A stretch of 64,000 nucleotides of DNA. Origin: Pseudoduganella flava. GTDB lineage: Bacteria > Pseudomonadota > Gammaproteobacteria > Burkholderiales > Burkholderiaceae_D. Location of the stretch: contig NZ_VLKW01000002.1 of NCBI RefSeq assembly GCF_007830495.1, positions 828,270 to 892,269 of the forward strand, read 5' to 3'. The notes under the pieces are model-generated. The model saw nothing but the letters and a program-made list of their open reading frames with translations, searched no databases and was not told the origin of the DNA. The position numbers were made by a program, and so were the translations under genes. Of this stretch, positions 8,016-16,811 are shown piece after piece. The stretch's first letter is position 1; every line of letters starts with the position of its first letter.

Positions 8016-10277
8016 TCAGGTACCGATCCGGCCGCCGTCGTTCTTCGTGATCACGATCGTGGCCGAGCGCGGGCGCTTGCCGGCGCCGTAGCCGGCGTTG
8101 GACGGCCACTGGCTCGTGTACTTCGACGGGTCGGCCAGGTTGGCCTGGTCCGTGTTCTCGCCCGGGTGCTGGATGTTGATGAACATCGTCTTGCCGTCCG
8201 GGGTTTCGCACAGGCCCGTGATCTCGCAGCCCGCGGGGCCGACGAGGAAGCGCTTCAGCGTATCGGCGCTGGCGGCCTTGCCGACATACGTGTCCACCGC
8301 CACCGTGCCGCCGGCCGACTTCGCGTAGTTCAGCGTGACCTTGCCGCCGTCGCCGACGGTGCCGGGCACCGCGGCCAGCATCATGCAGTTGGTGACGTCC
8401 GTGTAGGCGCCGTCGTCCGTCTGGATCCAGCACAGGCCCGTGCTGCGGGCGAACGCGAGGCCGTCCGGGCTGGAGAAGTCCTGGTCGGCGGACAGCTTCG
8501 ACAGGTTCACCAGCGCCTGGTCCGCGCCCGACTCGGCGCCGAACAGGAACACGTCCCACTTGAAGCTCGTCGCGCCCGTGCCGCCCGTGCCTTCCTTGAT
8601 GCGGATGATGTGGCCGTTCACGTTGCCCGCTTGCGAAGAGCTGGCCTTCATGTCCGTGTAGGCGCGCGGGTTGGCGCCGTCCGGCGCGCTCTGGCTGGAA
8701 CCGGACGGTTCGACGCGGCGGTTGCTGTTGTTCGTCAGCGAGAAGTACACCTCGCCGTTGGCCGGGTTCACCGAGCACCATTCCGGGCGGTCCATCTTCG
8801 TCGCACCGGCGGCATCGGCGGCCAGGCGGGTATTGACGGCGATGTCGGCCGCGTCGTCGAACTTGTACTTCGTGTAGCCCGACACGGCGCTGTTCGCCAT
8901 CGTCAGCGGCAGCCATTCGCCGCTGCCGTCCGCGTTGAACTTCGCCACGTACAGCGTGCCGCTGTCGAGGTACTTGTCGCCCGTCGCCAGGCGGTCGGCC
9001 GGGTTCGCGTCCGCGGCGACCCAGTTGATGGCGGATACGAATTTGTAGATGTACTCGTTGCGCGAGTCGTCGCCCATGTACACGGCCAGCGGCTGGCCGG
9101 CCGTGGCGGGGCCGAACGCGGCGCTCTCGTGCGCCAGGCGGCCCAGCGCGGAGCGCTTCTTCAGCGTCTTCGTCTTGTCGTACGGGTCCATCTCGACGAC
9201 GAAGCCCATGCCGTTCATCTCGTTGCGATAGTCGTCGCTGCCGTCCGCCGAAGCGCCGCTCTTGCTGATATTCCAGCGCGCGTACTTGTCGTCCGTGCCC
9301 GCCGTTTCCCAGCCGTGGCGCGAGGCCGCGCCCTGCGTCTTGCCGTAGCGCTGCAGCGCGACGACGCTCTTGTCGTTGCGTGCCGCGTCATCGGTGGCCG
9401 AACGGGTGAAGTAGTTGACCCAGTTTTCCTCGCCCGTCAGGAAGCTGTTCCACGGCGTCTTGCCGGTGCCGCAGTTGTTCAGCGTGCCGCGGGTGCGCGT
9501 GCCATTGGTGGAGTACTTCGTCACCAGCAGCTTGCTGCCGCGCGCCGGGCCGGCGATCTCGATATCGGTCAAAGGCGTGACGCGGCGGTTGAAGGCGGAA
9601 TCCTGCGCATACTTCCAGTCGCTGCCGCTCTTCTTCACTTCCACGACGGAGACGCCGTGCACTGCCACTTCCTTGTCGACTTCCGCCGCGGGGCGGGGCA
9701 GCTTCGTCGTGCCGCCGTTCGCATGCAGGAAGAACGACGACAGCGTCTGGTCCGTCGTCGCTTCGTGGTTCATCGCCAGCAGCACGCGATCGTTCGACTC
9801 CGTCGACGGCGCACCGGTCGCGGACAGGCCGAACAACTCCATGCCGTCGTGGTGGTCGCCGGCACGGTTTTCGAAGCTCTCGTCGGTGCCGTCGTTCTTG
9901 AATGCGGCGGTGCCGGCGGTCAGCGGATCGCCCAGCGCATACACGACCTTCGCGGTGTAGCCGGCCGGGACGACGACAGCGTCGGCCAGCGATTTCGCCA
10001 CGGCGGTAAAGCCCAGCAGCTTCTCGCCCTGGACGGGCGGGGTGGTCGGCGTGGTCGGCGGCGTCACCGGTGCCGGATCGTCGTCGCTGCCGCCGCAGGC
10101 CGTCAGGGCCATGCCGCCGAACAGCGCGGAGGCCGCGGACAGCATGCCGCCCTTCAGCACCGCGCGGCGCTTCAGGTTCGCCTGCAGCACGGTCTGGAAG
10201 CTGTCGTTGCCGGACGTGTTGGTGTCGATGTCGTCATGGTCCACGACGTGGCGGATGTCGCCGCTGTCTTTCTGCAT
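8016..10277 (-). CDS. phoX: PhoX family alkaline phosphatase (DUF839), Tat-exported
   Basis: 753 residues. Near the N-terminus LKRRAVLKGG (Arg37-Arg38) begins a Tat signal, followed by a hydrophobic stretch and Cys61 in a lipobox-like LTACGG, then a Pro/Thr linker; export to the periplasm or membrane anchoring is expected. The remainder matches the DUF839 beta-propeller of PhoX: GDHHDGMELFG, LLAMNHEAT, GNNCGTG-type loops, LTGEENW, and C-terminal DGKTMFINIQHPGENT. PhoX enzymes are calcium/iron-dependent phosphomonoesterases made in phosphate starvation. A PhoB-box-like repeat lies 53 bases upstream. A paralogue is encoded at 26928-29054. Confidence 0.93.
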   Translation of the reverse strand: MQKDSGDIRHVVDHDDIDTNTSGNDSFQTVLQANLKRRAVLKGGMLSAASALFGGMALTACGGSDDDPAPVTPPTTPTTPPVQGEKLLGFTAVAKSLADAVVVPAGYTAKVVYALGDPLTAGTAAFKNDGTDESFENRAGDHHDGMELFGLSATGAPSTESNDRVLLAMNHEATTDQTLSSFFLHANGGTTKLPRPAAEVDKEVAVHGVSVVEVKKSGSDWKYAQDSAFNRRVTPLTDIEIAGPARGSKLLVTKYSTNGTRTRGTLNNCGTGKTPWNSFLTGEENWVNYFTRSATDDAARNDKSVVALQRYGKTQGAASRHGWETAGTDDKYARWNISKSGASADGSDDYRNEMNGMGFVVEMDPYDKTKTLKKRSALGRLAHESAAFGPATAGQPLAVYMGDDSRNEYIYKFVSAINWVAADANPADRLATGDKYLDSGTLYVAKFNADGSGEWLPLTMANSAVSGYTKYKFDDAADIAVNTRLAADAAGATKMDRPEWCSVNPANGEVYFSLTNNSNRRVEPSGSSQSAPDGANPRAYTDMKASSSQAGNVNGHIIRIKEGTGGTGATSFKWDVFLFGAESGADQALVNLSKLSADQDFSSPDGLAFARSTGLCWIQTDDGAYTDVTNCMMLAAVPGTVGDGGKVTLNYAKSAGGTVAVDTYVGKAASADTLKRFLVGPAGCEITGLCETPDGKTMFINIQHPGENTDQANLADPSKYTSQWPSNAGYGAGKRPRSATIVITKNDGGRIGT

Positions 10278-10626
10278 TCTCTTTCTCCCTGGCTGGAATT
10301 GCTTGGTGTTTCAAGAAAACGGAAATGTTATGACTTATGTATGACATCCTGATTACATGCCACGCCGGCCTGGGGGCTTCCTTGCACGGCGCACGTTGAT
10401 GCTTTATGCTTGGCGCGTCGAAAATGGTGGACCGGTTTGGTAAGCCCCGGTCAGCGCCCGCGCCAGCGGAGCCACAATCCAGCCCGTGGGGGCCGCGGAC
10501 CACGACGAGAGGCGGACGTGCGTCGTCTTCTCGTCGGGGGCTGGCCACCTGTGCATCCACGCTCCGCGTATCGAGAAGCTTCGTTCGTCCTTCGCCGTGC
10601 CCCGGCACCATCCACAAGGACGAATC
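10278..10626. other. Divergent regulatory region, phoX / FAD monooxygenase
   Basis: 349 bases between divergent starts. It holds the PhoB-box-like site at 10330-10347 near phoX. The rest, toward the monooxygenase, shows no recognisable gene or clear promoter; a GGA-type ribosome site (CAAGGACGAATC) precedes ATG 10627. Confidence 0.6.
10330..10347 (-). promoter_or_regulatory. PhoB box upstream of phoX
   Basis: Read on the minus strand: ATGTCAT-ACAT-AAGTCAT, two 7-mers separated by four bases, matching the Pho box pattern CTGTCAT-N4-CTGTCAT at 6/7 and 5/7. It lies 53-70 bases before the phoX start codon, and phoX genes are classical PhoB targets. No good -10 hexamer is obvious downstream. Confidence 0.72.
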
Positions 10627-12228
10627 ATGTCGAATACTTCAACTACCACTTCAACTATCACTTCAACTACCGAGCGCATCCCGGTCCTGATCATTGGCGG
10701 CAGCCTGGTCGGACTCTCCGCCGCATTGTTCCTCGCCTGGCGCGGCATCCGGCCCGTCGTGATCGAAAAGCACACGGCCAGTTCGCCGCACCCGCGCGCC
10801 ATCGGTTTTACCGAGCGCACGCTGGAGTTCTACCGGGCGGTGGGCATCGCCGACCGCATCCCGCAAGTCCCGCCGGGCACGCGGCTGCGGCGCGTGCGCG
10901 CGACCAGCCTGACGGGCGACTGGCACGGCGAATCGGACTGGACTCCGGGGCAGGATGGCGCGCATGCGGTGGCGTCGCCTTGCACCGGCGCGGCGCTTGC
11001 CCAGGACAGGCTCGAACCCATCCTGCGCACGGCCGCCGCCGCGCATGGGGCCGAGCTGCGCCTGGGCGTGGAAATGCTCGCCTTCGAGCAGCTGGACGAT
11101 GGTGTCCCGGTCGATGTGCGCGACCGCGCCACGCAACAGATCCATCGCGTCATGGCCGACTATGTGATCGCGGCCGATGGCGCCGACAGTGCGATCCGCG
11201 AAACGCTCGGCATCGCGCGGCGGGGCGTCGGACACCTGCGCACGTTGCGCAGCCTGCTGTTCCGGTGCCCGGAAGCCGATCCCGTGCTGGCAAAAGGCAT
11301 CCAGCAGTTCAATATCGAGCAACCGGACTTGCGCGCCTTCCTGACGACGTACGGCGATGGCCGCTGGGTGCTGATGTTCGACGATACCGAAGCGTACCGC
11401 GCGGCCGATCCGCACGAGTTAGTTCATAAGGCACTGGGCTCCCCCTTTGCCGTCGAGATGCTGGCAGCGGGCCGCTGGGAGATGGCGGGCCGCATCGCGG
11501 AGCGTTACCGGGCAGGGCGGATCTTCCTTGCCGGCGACGCGGCGCATCAGCTGCCGCCGACCCGCGGCGGCTTCGGTGCGAACACCGGCATCGACGATAC
11601 GTGGAACCTGGCGTGGAAGCTCGCATGGGTGCTGCAGGGGCATTCTTCGTCACGCCTGCTCGATACCTATGACGCGGAACGGCAGCCCATCGGCTGGCTC
11701 CGGCACCAGCAGACATTTGCCCGTCCCGACTACGCGCGCTGGGCGGGGGACGCACTGCAGGGCGAGACGCTATATGCCAACGAAGCGATGGAGCTGGGCC
11801 AGCTGCACCGTTCGTTCTCGGTCATCGGCGCAGGGGCGGAGTTACCGCCCGCCGCCAGTCCGGCCGAGTGGGCCGGGCAGCCGGGAACCCGGGCGCCGCA
11901 CGTATGGATCCAGCGGGACGGGCAGCGCTTGTCCACGCTGGACCTGTTCGCGCATGAGCTGGTGCTGTTGACGGGAGACGGCCGGTGGACCGACGCCGCA
12001 CGCACCGCGGCGGCCCGGCTGCCTTTGCCATTCAAGGCGGTGCGCGTCGGCAGCGACGTCACGTTCCCTGCGGACGTACCGTTCGACGAGTGCTTTGGCG
12101 TATCGTCCGGCGGTGCGGTGCTGATACGGCCCGACGGCATCATCGCCTGGCGATCGGTTGATTTCCCGGTGAACGCGGCAGCGGTGCTGGAGGACGCGCT
12201 GCGCACCGTCGGGGCCTGCCCGGCTTAG
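10627..12228 (+). CDS. FAD-dependent aromatic-type monooxygenase
   Basis: 533 residues, class A flavoprotein monooxygenase of the PheA/TetX/RdmE type. Motifs: GxGxxG-like VLIIGGSLVGLSAALFLAWRG (about 19-39), the DG motif region VIAADGADSAIRETLGI, the GD motif FLAGDAAHQLPPTRGGFGAN, and a C-terminal thioredoxin-like domain (about 440-530) with VLIRPDGIIAWR. Such enzymes hydroxylate phenols or polyketide-like aromatics with NAD(P)H and O2. The first 20 residues are Thr/Ser repeats encoded by three 12-base units and precede the conserved fold. It stands alone with no adjoining catabolic genes, so the substrate is open. Confidence 0.9.
   Translation: MSNTSTTTSTITSTTERIPVLIIGGSLVGLSAALFLAWRGIRPVVIEKHTASSPHPRAIGFTERTLEFYRAVGIADRIPQVPPGTRLRRVRATSLTGDWHGESDWTPGQDGAHAVASPCTGAALAQDRLEPILRTAAAAHGAELRLGVEMLAFEQLDDGVPVDVRDRATQQIHRVMADYVIAADGADSAIRETLGIARRGVGHLRTLRSLLFRCPEADPVLAKGIQQFNIEQPDLRAFLTTYGDGRWVLMFDDTEAYRAADPHELVHKALGSPFAVEMLAAGRWEMAGRIAERYRAGRIFLAGDAAHQLPPTRGGFGANTGIDDTWNLAWKLAWVLQGHSSSRLLDTYDAERQPIGWLRHQQTFARPDYARWAGDALQGETLYANEAMELGQLHRSFSVIGAGAELPPAASPAEWAGQPGTRAPHVWIQRDGQRLSTLDLFAHELVLLTGDGRWTDAARTAAARLPLPFKAVRVGSDVTFPADVPFDECFGVSSGGAVLIRPDGIIAWRSVDFPVNAAAVLEDALRTVGACPA
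10636..10671 (+). repeat. Three in-frame 12-bp tandem units
   Basis: ACTTCAACTACC, ACTTCAACTATC, ACTTCAACTACC in a row, encoding a Thr/Ser-rich N-terminus of the FAD monooxygenase. Units are multiples of three, so slippage would change length without frameshift. Confidence 0.85.
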
Positions 12229-12279
12229 CGCGCAGTGCCGGCGGTTGGGGGGAGCGGCTTGCATGGTGCGACGGGCGCC

Positions 12280-12297
12280 ATGTCAAACGCCTGTCAT
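12280..12297 (+). promoter_or_regulatory. PhoB-box-like repeat upstream of phasin gene
   Basis: ATGTCAA-ACGC-CTGTCAT: the second 7-mer is a full match to CTGTCAT and the first matches at 5/7, with four-base spacing. The spacer is GC-rich, and the -10 candidate (TAGCGT at 12308) is weak. It is 125 bases before the phasin start. Confidence 0.45.
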
Positions 12298-12422
12298 AAA
12301 TCGGGCATAGCGTATGACCCGCGTCGCCGCCCCCCGCGGTCCCGCATGCTGGCCCGTCACGGCGCCAACGGAAGAACGCCTGGCGTGGCCGTTTTCCACC
12401 ACCACACTGTCAGAGGTATGCC

Positions 12423-13019
12423 ATGTTCCTGTTCTCGCCCTCCGTTACGCCCGCCGTGCGCTCGCACCTGAACGCGCAGGCTGCCTTCCTGAACGATATG
12501 AACAAGTCGCTGTCGCGCGCCTATCAGGAGCTGTGCCAGCTGAACATCCAGCTGGGCCAGACCCTGCTGGAAGAAAGCACGATCGCCGGCCACCAGCTGC
12601 TGGCGACGGACCGTCCGAACGAAGCGTTCTCGATCGCCGCATCGCGCGCCCAGCCGGCATCGGAAAAACTGCGTGCCTACGGCCAGCACCTGGCCCGCAT
12701 GGCGGCCGATGCGCAGGTCGACATCTCGCGCGTCGCCGAGCAGCACATCCAGGAAACCGCGAAGACGGCGCGCACCCTGGCCGATGAAGTGGCACGCGTG
12801 GCGGCCGAGGAAACGGACCGCAGCCTGCGCCACCAGGAAGAAACGCTGAAGAACTTCCGCGACCCGTTCCAACAGGGCGCATGGCGCGGCGAGATGGCCG
12901 CGCATGGGACGATGCAGCATGCCGGCAATGGCAGCGGCGGCGCAGACGCGGCGTCGTTCCAGGGGAATGTGCAAAGCGCTGGCCAGCAGGCCGGCGTGAA
13001 GGCCGCCAAGGCTGGCTAG
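12423..13019 (+). CDS. Phasin family protein (PHA granule-associated)
   Basis: 198 residues, almost entirely amphipathic helix, no signal peptide. The N-terminal part (SVTPAVRSHLNAQAAFLNDMNKSL, CQLNIQLGQTLLEES) and the heptad-like central region fit the phasin_2/PhaP superfamily that coats polyhydroxyalkanoate granules and controls their number and size. The C-terminus is Gly/Ala-rich and likely disordered, ending GVKAAKAG, reminiscent of the Lys/Ala tails of PhaP-type proteins. Lone gene with a long 5' leader; possible phosphate-starvation control by the upstream PhoB-like box. Confidence 0.88.
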   Translation: MFLFSPSVTPAVRSHLNAQAAFLNDMNKSLSRAYQELCQLNIQLGQTLLEESTIAGHQLLATDRPNEAFSIAASRAQPASEKLRAYGQHLARMAADAQVDISRVAEQHIQETAKTARTLADEVARVAAEETDRSLRHQEETLKNFRDPFQQGAWRGEMAAHGTMQHAGNGSGGADAASFQGNVQSAGQQAGVKAAKAG

Positions 13020-13052
13020 GTTACGGCACGCGGGTGGCAGGCCAGGCTCGCG

Positions 13053-13688
13053 TCAGCGCGCCACCCGCTCCAGCGCCTCCACATCGCCGCCCCGGATCAC
13101 TTCCAGGTTGGCCGTGACCCACTCAGCCGGCCGATCCCACCACCGGATCGCCAGCAACCGCGCGATCGTCTCGTCGTCGAAGCGCTTCTTCAGCACCCTG
13201 GCCGGATTGCCGCCGACGATCGCATACGGCGGCACGTCGGCCGTCACGACAGAGCGTGCCGCCACGATCGCGCCATCGCCGATCGTCACGCCCGGCATGA
13301 CCAATACGTCGTAGCCGATCCACACGTCGTTGCCGATCACCGTGTCGCCCTTGTACGGCAGCTCGCCCGGTGTCGGTTGCGCGCTTTCCCAGCCGGTGGC
13401 GAAGATCGAGAATGGGTACGTGGAGATGCCGCTCATCTGGTGGTTCGCGCCGTTCATGATGAACTTCACGCCGCGCGCCAGCGCGCAGAACCTGCCGATG
13501 CGCAGCTTGTCGCCGATGAACGGGAACAGGTACAGCACGTTGCGGCGGAAATTCTCGTGGCCATCCGGGTCGTCGTAGTACGTGTACTCGCCGATCTCGA
13601 TCTGCGCGTCGTCGATCACGTTCCTCAGGTAGCAAACCTGCGGGAAGCCGGGCATCGGGAAGGGGTTCTTCGGGTCAGGGCCGTGCAT
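13053..13688 (-). CDS. Vat/CatB-type xenobiotic acetyltransferase
   Basis: 211 residues of left-handed beta-helix (hexapeptide repeat) acetyltransferase. Diagnostic stretches: IEIGEYTYYDDP, LRIGRFCALARGVKFIMNGANHQM (with the catalytic His of the family), FSIFATGW, VIGNDVWIGYDVLVMPGVTIGDGAIVAA and AIVGGNPARVLKKRF. The layout corresponds to the streptogramin A / type B chloramphenicol acetyltransferase family. Chromosomal members in environmental bacteria are common, and true resistance cannot be inferred from sequence alone. Acts in cytoplasm with acetyl-CoA. Confidence 0.9.
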   Translation of the reverse strand: MHGPDPKNPFPMPGFPQVCYLRNVIDDAQIEIGEYTYYDDPDGHENFRRNVLYLFPFIGDKLRIGRFCALARGVKFIMNGANHQMSGISTYPFSIFATGWESAQPTPGELPYKGDTVIGNDVWIGYDVLVMPGVTIGDGAIVAARSVVTADVPPYAIVGGNPARVLKKRFDDETIARLLAIRWWDRPAEWVTANLEVIRGGDVEALERVAR

Positions 13689-13808
13689 GCGTGTCTCCTT
13701 GCGAAAGCGCTACTGTAGCCCTTCCGTCAATTCGAACGCAAGAACCGGAGCGCCGGGCGGCCAGGGCGGGGCTACAGTGCCGCCATCCCAACCCACCAAG
13801 GAGTTCCC

Positions 13809-14555
13809 ATGTTCGATTTGAATGACAAGGTCGCCATCGTCACGGGTGCATCGTCCGGCATCGGCCGCGCCACGGCGCTGCTGCTGGCGCGAAGCGGCGC
13901 CACCGTCGTGTTGAACGCGCGCCGCGCCGGGCCGCTCGAAGAGACCATGCAAGCGATCCGCGCGGACGGCGGCCGTGCACTGGCCGTCGCCGGCGACATC
14001 GCCGATCCCGCCACCCACGACAAACTCGTTGCCGCCGCACGCGAATGCGGCGGGCTCGATATCGCCGTCAACAACGCCGGCACGGCCGGCCCGTATCGCC
14101 CGCTGGCCGAGGTGTCGCTGGACGAGTGGCACGACGTCCTCGCGATCAACCTGACGGGCGCGTTCCTGGGCGCGCGCAGCCAGATTCCCGCAATGCTGGA
14201 GCGGGGCGGCGGGGCGCTCGTGTTCACGTCGACCTTTGTCGGCACCAGCGCCGGCGTCCCCGGCATGGCGGCGTATGGCGCATCGAAGGCGGCGTTGATG
14301 GGGCTCGTGAAAGGCATCACGGCCGACTACGCGGCACACGGCATCCGCGCCAATGCCGTGCTGCCGGGCGGCGTCGACACGCCGATGGGTGGCGACGCGG
14401 CGCAGAAGGAATGGGCCGCCGGCCTGCATGCGTTGAAGCGTATCGCCCGGCCGGACGAGATCGCGGCGGCGATCGGCTTTCTCGTCAGCCCGCTGGCCAG
14501 CTTCGTCGCCGGCACGGGGCTGTTCGCGGATGGCGGCAACGCGGCTGTGAAGTGA
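13809..14555 (+). CDS. SDR family oxidoreductase
   Basis: 248 residues, classical SDR: GASSGIG at 13-19, NNAG at 88-91, Ser141, Tyr156 and Lys160 (YGASK), and the C-terminal FADGGNAA. Ribosome site AAGGAG lies just upstream. Homologues of this type reduce 3-oxoacyl or sugar-like ketones, but nothing here fixes the substrate. It converges with the Gfo/Idh/MocA gene with a 12-base gap, so it is not part of that operon. Confidence 0.92.
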   Translation: MFDLNDKVAIVTGASSGIGRATALLLARSGATVVLNARRAGPLEETMQAIRADGGRALAVAGDIADPATHDKLVAAARECGGLDIAVNNAGTAGPYRPLAEVSLDEWHDVLAINLTGAFLGARSQIPAMLERGGGALVFTSTFVGTSAGVPGMAAYGASKAALMGLVKGITADYAAHGIRANAVLPGGVDTPMGGDAAQKEWAAGLHALKRIARPDEIAAAIGFLVSPLASFVAGTGLFADGGNAAVK

Positions 14556-14567
14556 TCAACGCGGTGA

Positions 14568-15728
14568 TCACCTCTCCAGCGCCGTCCACCGCGACCCCGC
14601 CCGGTGGCTCGCCAGCACCGCATCGATGAAGCGCATGCCGGCCACGCCGTCGTCCACCGTCGGCAGGTCGGCCGTCTCTTCCGGAACGGGCAGGCCGGCC
14701 TTCAGCGCATGGATGCGTGCCGCCGCATCGCGATACAGCTGCGCGAACGCCTCCAGGTAACCTTCCGGATGGCCGGACGGTACCCGCGTCGCGTGTTCGG
14801 CCGCGGCGCCGACGACGCGGCCGCGCGTCAGCCGCTGCGCGCAGCCGCCCTGCGGCGTAAGCCACAGTTCGTTCGGGTTTTCCTGGTCGAACGCGAGGCT
14901 GGCCTTCGTGCCGAACACGCGTAGTTTGAGCGCGTTCTCGCAGCCGGTCGCCATCTGGCTCGACCACAGCATGCCGCGTGCACCGTTCGGGTAGCGCAGC
15001 ATCACCTGTACGTGATCGTCCAGCGTGCGGTTCGGCGTGAACGCATGGAGCTCGGCCAGCAGCTCGCTGGGCTGCATGCCGGCCACGAAACCGACCAGGT
15101 GGAACGCATGCGTGCCGATGTCGCTGGTGCAGCCCGTCGGGCCGGCCTTGGCCGGGTCGTTGTGCCAATTGGTGCGCTGGAATTCGTCGCTCTGCATGGC
15201 CGCCTCGGCCATCCAGTCCTGCGCATATTCGACGTGGACGAGCCGCACGTCGCCAATGGCGCCGGATGCCACCAGCTCGCGCGCATGCCGCACCATCGGG
15301 TAGCCGGTGTACGTGTGCGTCAGCGCGAAGACGAGGTTCCTGTCGCGCGCCAGCGCCGCCAGCGCGACACCTTCCGCCGTCGAGATGCCCAGCGGCTTGT
15401 CGCAGATGACGTGGATGCCCGCTTCCATGAACGCCGTGGCCACCGGCGCATGCAGGTGGTTCGGCGTGACGATCGCGACGGCGTCGATGCCGTCCGCACG
15501 CGCGGCTTCCGCTTGCGCCATCGCGCGGAAGTCCGTGTAGCAGCGCTCCGGCGCCAGGCGCAGTGCCGTGCCGCTGCGCAGTGCCCGCTCCGCATTGCCG
15601 GACAGCGCGCCGGCCACCACCTCGTAGCAATCGTCCAGCCGGGCCGCGATCCGGTGCACGGCGCCGATGAAGGCGCCGTCGCCGCCGCCCACCATGCCGA
15701 GCCGCAGTTTGCGTGTCACGTTGTTCAT
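14568..15728 (-). CDS. Gfo/Idh/MocA family oxidoreductase
   Basis: 386 residues. N-terminal Rossmann motif LGMVGGGDGAFIGAVHR (about 10-26), the family motif CDKPLGIS (usual form EKP) and a C-terminal alpha/beta dimer domain with GTKASLAFDQENPNEL. Family members oxidise or reduce sugars and cyclitols with NAD(P). It is the last gene of a minus-strand series, 10 bases after the TIM-barrel isomerase. In 3-ketoglycoside pathways an enzyme of this family interconverts the 3-keto-sugar and the sugar, which fits the neighbourhood (inference). Confidence 0.92.
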   Translation of the reverse strand: MNNVTRKLRLGMVGGGDGAFIGAVHRIAARLDDCYEVVAGALSGNAERALRSGTALRLAPERCYTDFRAMAQAEAARADGIDAVAIVTPNHLHAPVATAFMEAGIHVICDKPLGISTAEGVALAALARDRNLVFALTHTYTGYPMVRHARELVASGAIGDVRLVHVEYAQDWMAEAAMQSDEFQRTNWHNDPAKAGPTGCTSDIGTHAFHLVGFVAGMQPSELLAELHAFTPNRTLDDHVQVMLRYPNGARGMLWSSQMATGCENALKLRVFGTKASLAFDQENPNELWLTPQGGCAQRLTRGRVVGAAAEHATRVPSGHPEGYLEAFAQLYRDAAARIHALKAGLPVPEETADLPTVDDGVAGMRFIDAVLASHRAGSRWTALER

Positions 15729-15738
15729 GCGATTCCCA

Positions 15739-16791
15739 TCAGCTGATTCCCATCAATTCCCGCAGGGCGGCGCGGTCGGCGCCGCTGCCTGCGAAGTCGT
15801 CGAATGCCCGTTCGGCCACGCGAATGATGTGGCGGCGGATGAACTCCGCCCCTTCGCGCGCACCGTCTTCCGGGTGTTTCAGGCAGCACTCCCATTCCAG
15901 CACCGCCCAGCCGGCGTAATCGTACTGCGCCAGCTTCGAGAAGATCGCGGCGAAGTCGATCTGGCCGTCTCCCAGCGAGCGGAAGCGGCCGGCCCGCTCC
16001 ACCCAGCCGTTGTAGCCGCCGTACACGCCTTGCCGGCCGTCGGGCCGGAATTCGGCATCCTTCACGTGGAAGGCCTTGATGCGTGCGTGGTAGATGTCGA
16101 TGAAGGCCAGGTAGTCCAGCTGCTGCAGCACGAAGTGACTGGGGTCGTACAGGATGTTGGCACGCGCGTGGTTGCCCACCGCGGCGAGGAAGCGTTCGAA
16201 CGTCACGCCATCGTGCAGGTCCTCGCCCGGGTGCAGCTCGTAGCAGATGTCCACGCCGGCGTCGTCGAACGCATCGAGGATCGGCTGCCAGCGCCGGCCC
16301 AGTTCACCGAACGCTTCCTCGACGAGGCCCGCGGGGCGCTGCGGCCACGGGTACAGGTAAGGCCATGCCAGCGCACCGGAGAAGCTCGCATGCGTGGTAA
16401 GGCCCAGGCGGCGCGAAGCCTTCGCGGCAGCTTTGACCTGTTCCACCGCCCATTGCTGGCGCGCCTGCGGGTTGCCGCGCACGTGCGGCGCCGCGAAGCC
16501 GTCGAACAGCCTGTCGTAGGCCGGGTGCACGGCCACCAGCTGGCCTTGCAGGTGCGTGGACAGCTCGGTGATCGCGAGGCCGTGCGCGGCGAGGATGCCG
16601 GTCACCTCGTCGCAATAGGTCTGGCTGTCGGCGGCCAGCTCCAGGTCGAACAACCGCTTGTCGGTCGGCAGCTGGATGCCTTCATAGCCGAGACCCTTGG
16701 CCCAGGCGGCGAGGTTCGCCAGCGTGTCGAACGGCGCCTCGGCGCCCATGAACTGGGCGAGGAAGATCGCCGGTCCCTTGATGGTTTTCAT
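15739..16791 (-). CDS. Sugar phosphate isomerase/epimerase (TIM barrel)
   Basis: 350 residues from ATG 16791 (MKTIKGPAIFLAQF). AP-endonuclease-2-like TIM barrel: GYEGIQLPTDKRLFD, AHGLAITELSTHLQGQLVAVHPAYD, ICYELHPGEDLHDG, NILYDPSHFVLQQLDY, KAFHVKDAEF, with the His/Glu/Asp metal ligands expected for the xylose-isomerase-like fold. It is larger than the typical 280-residue members. Second such enzyme in this cluster (the other, exported, is at 20271-21107); this one has no signal peptide, so it acts in the cytoplasm, presumably on the imported keto-sugar. Confidence 0.9.
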   Translation of the reverse strand: MKTIKGPAIFLAQFMGAEAPFDTLANLAAWAKGLGYEGIQLPTDKRLFDLELAADSQTYCDEVTGILAAHGLAITELSTHLQGQLVAVHPAYDRLFDGFAAPHVRGNPQARQQWAVEQVKAAAKASRRLGLTTHASFSGALAWPYLYPWPQRPAGLVEEAFGELGRRWQPILDAFDDAGVDICYELHPGEDLHDGVTFERFLAAVGNHARANILYDPSHFVLQQLDYLAFIDIYHARIKAFHVKDAEFRPDGRQGVYGGYNGWVERAGRFRSLGDGQIDFAAIFSKLAQYDYAGWAVLEWECCLKHPEDGAREGAEFIRRHIIRVAERAFDDFAGSGADRAALRELMGIS

Positions 16792-16811
16792 GCGCGTCTC
16801 TCGGTCGGAGG

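Noticed and set aside
13053..13688. Calling the Vat-like protein an antibiotic-resistance gene
   Set aside because: The family is large and chromosomal members often have unknown acceptors; sequence alone does not show resistance.
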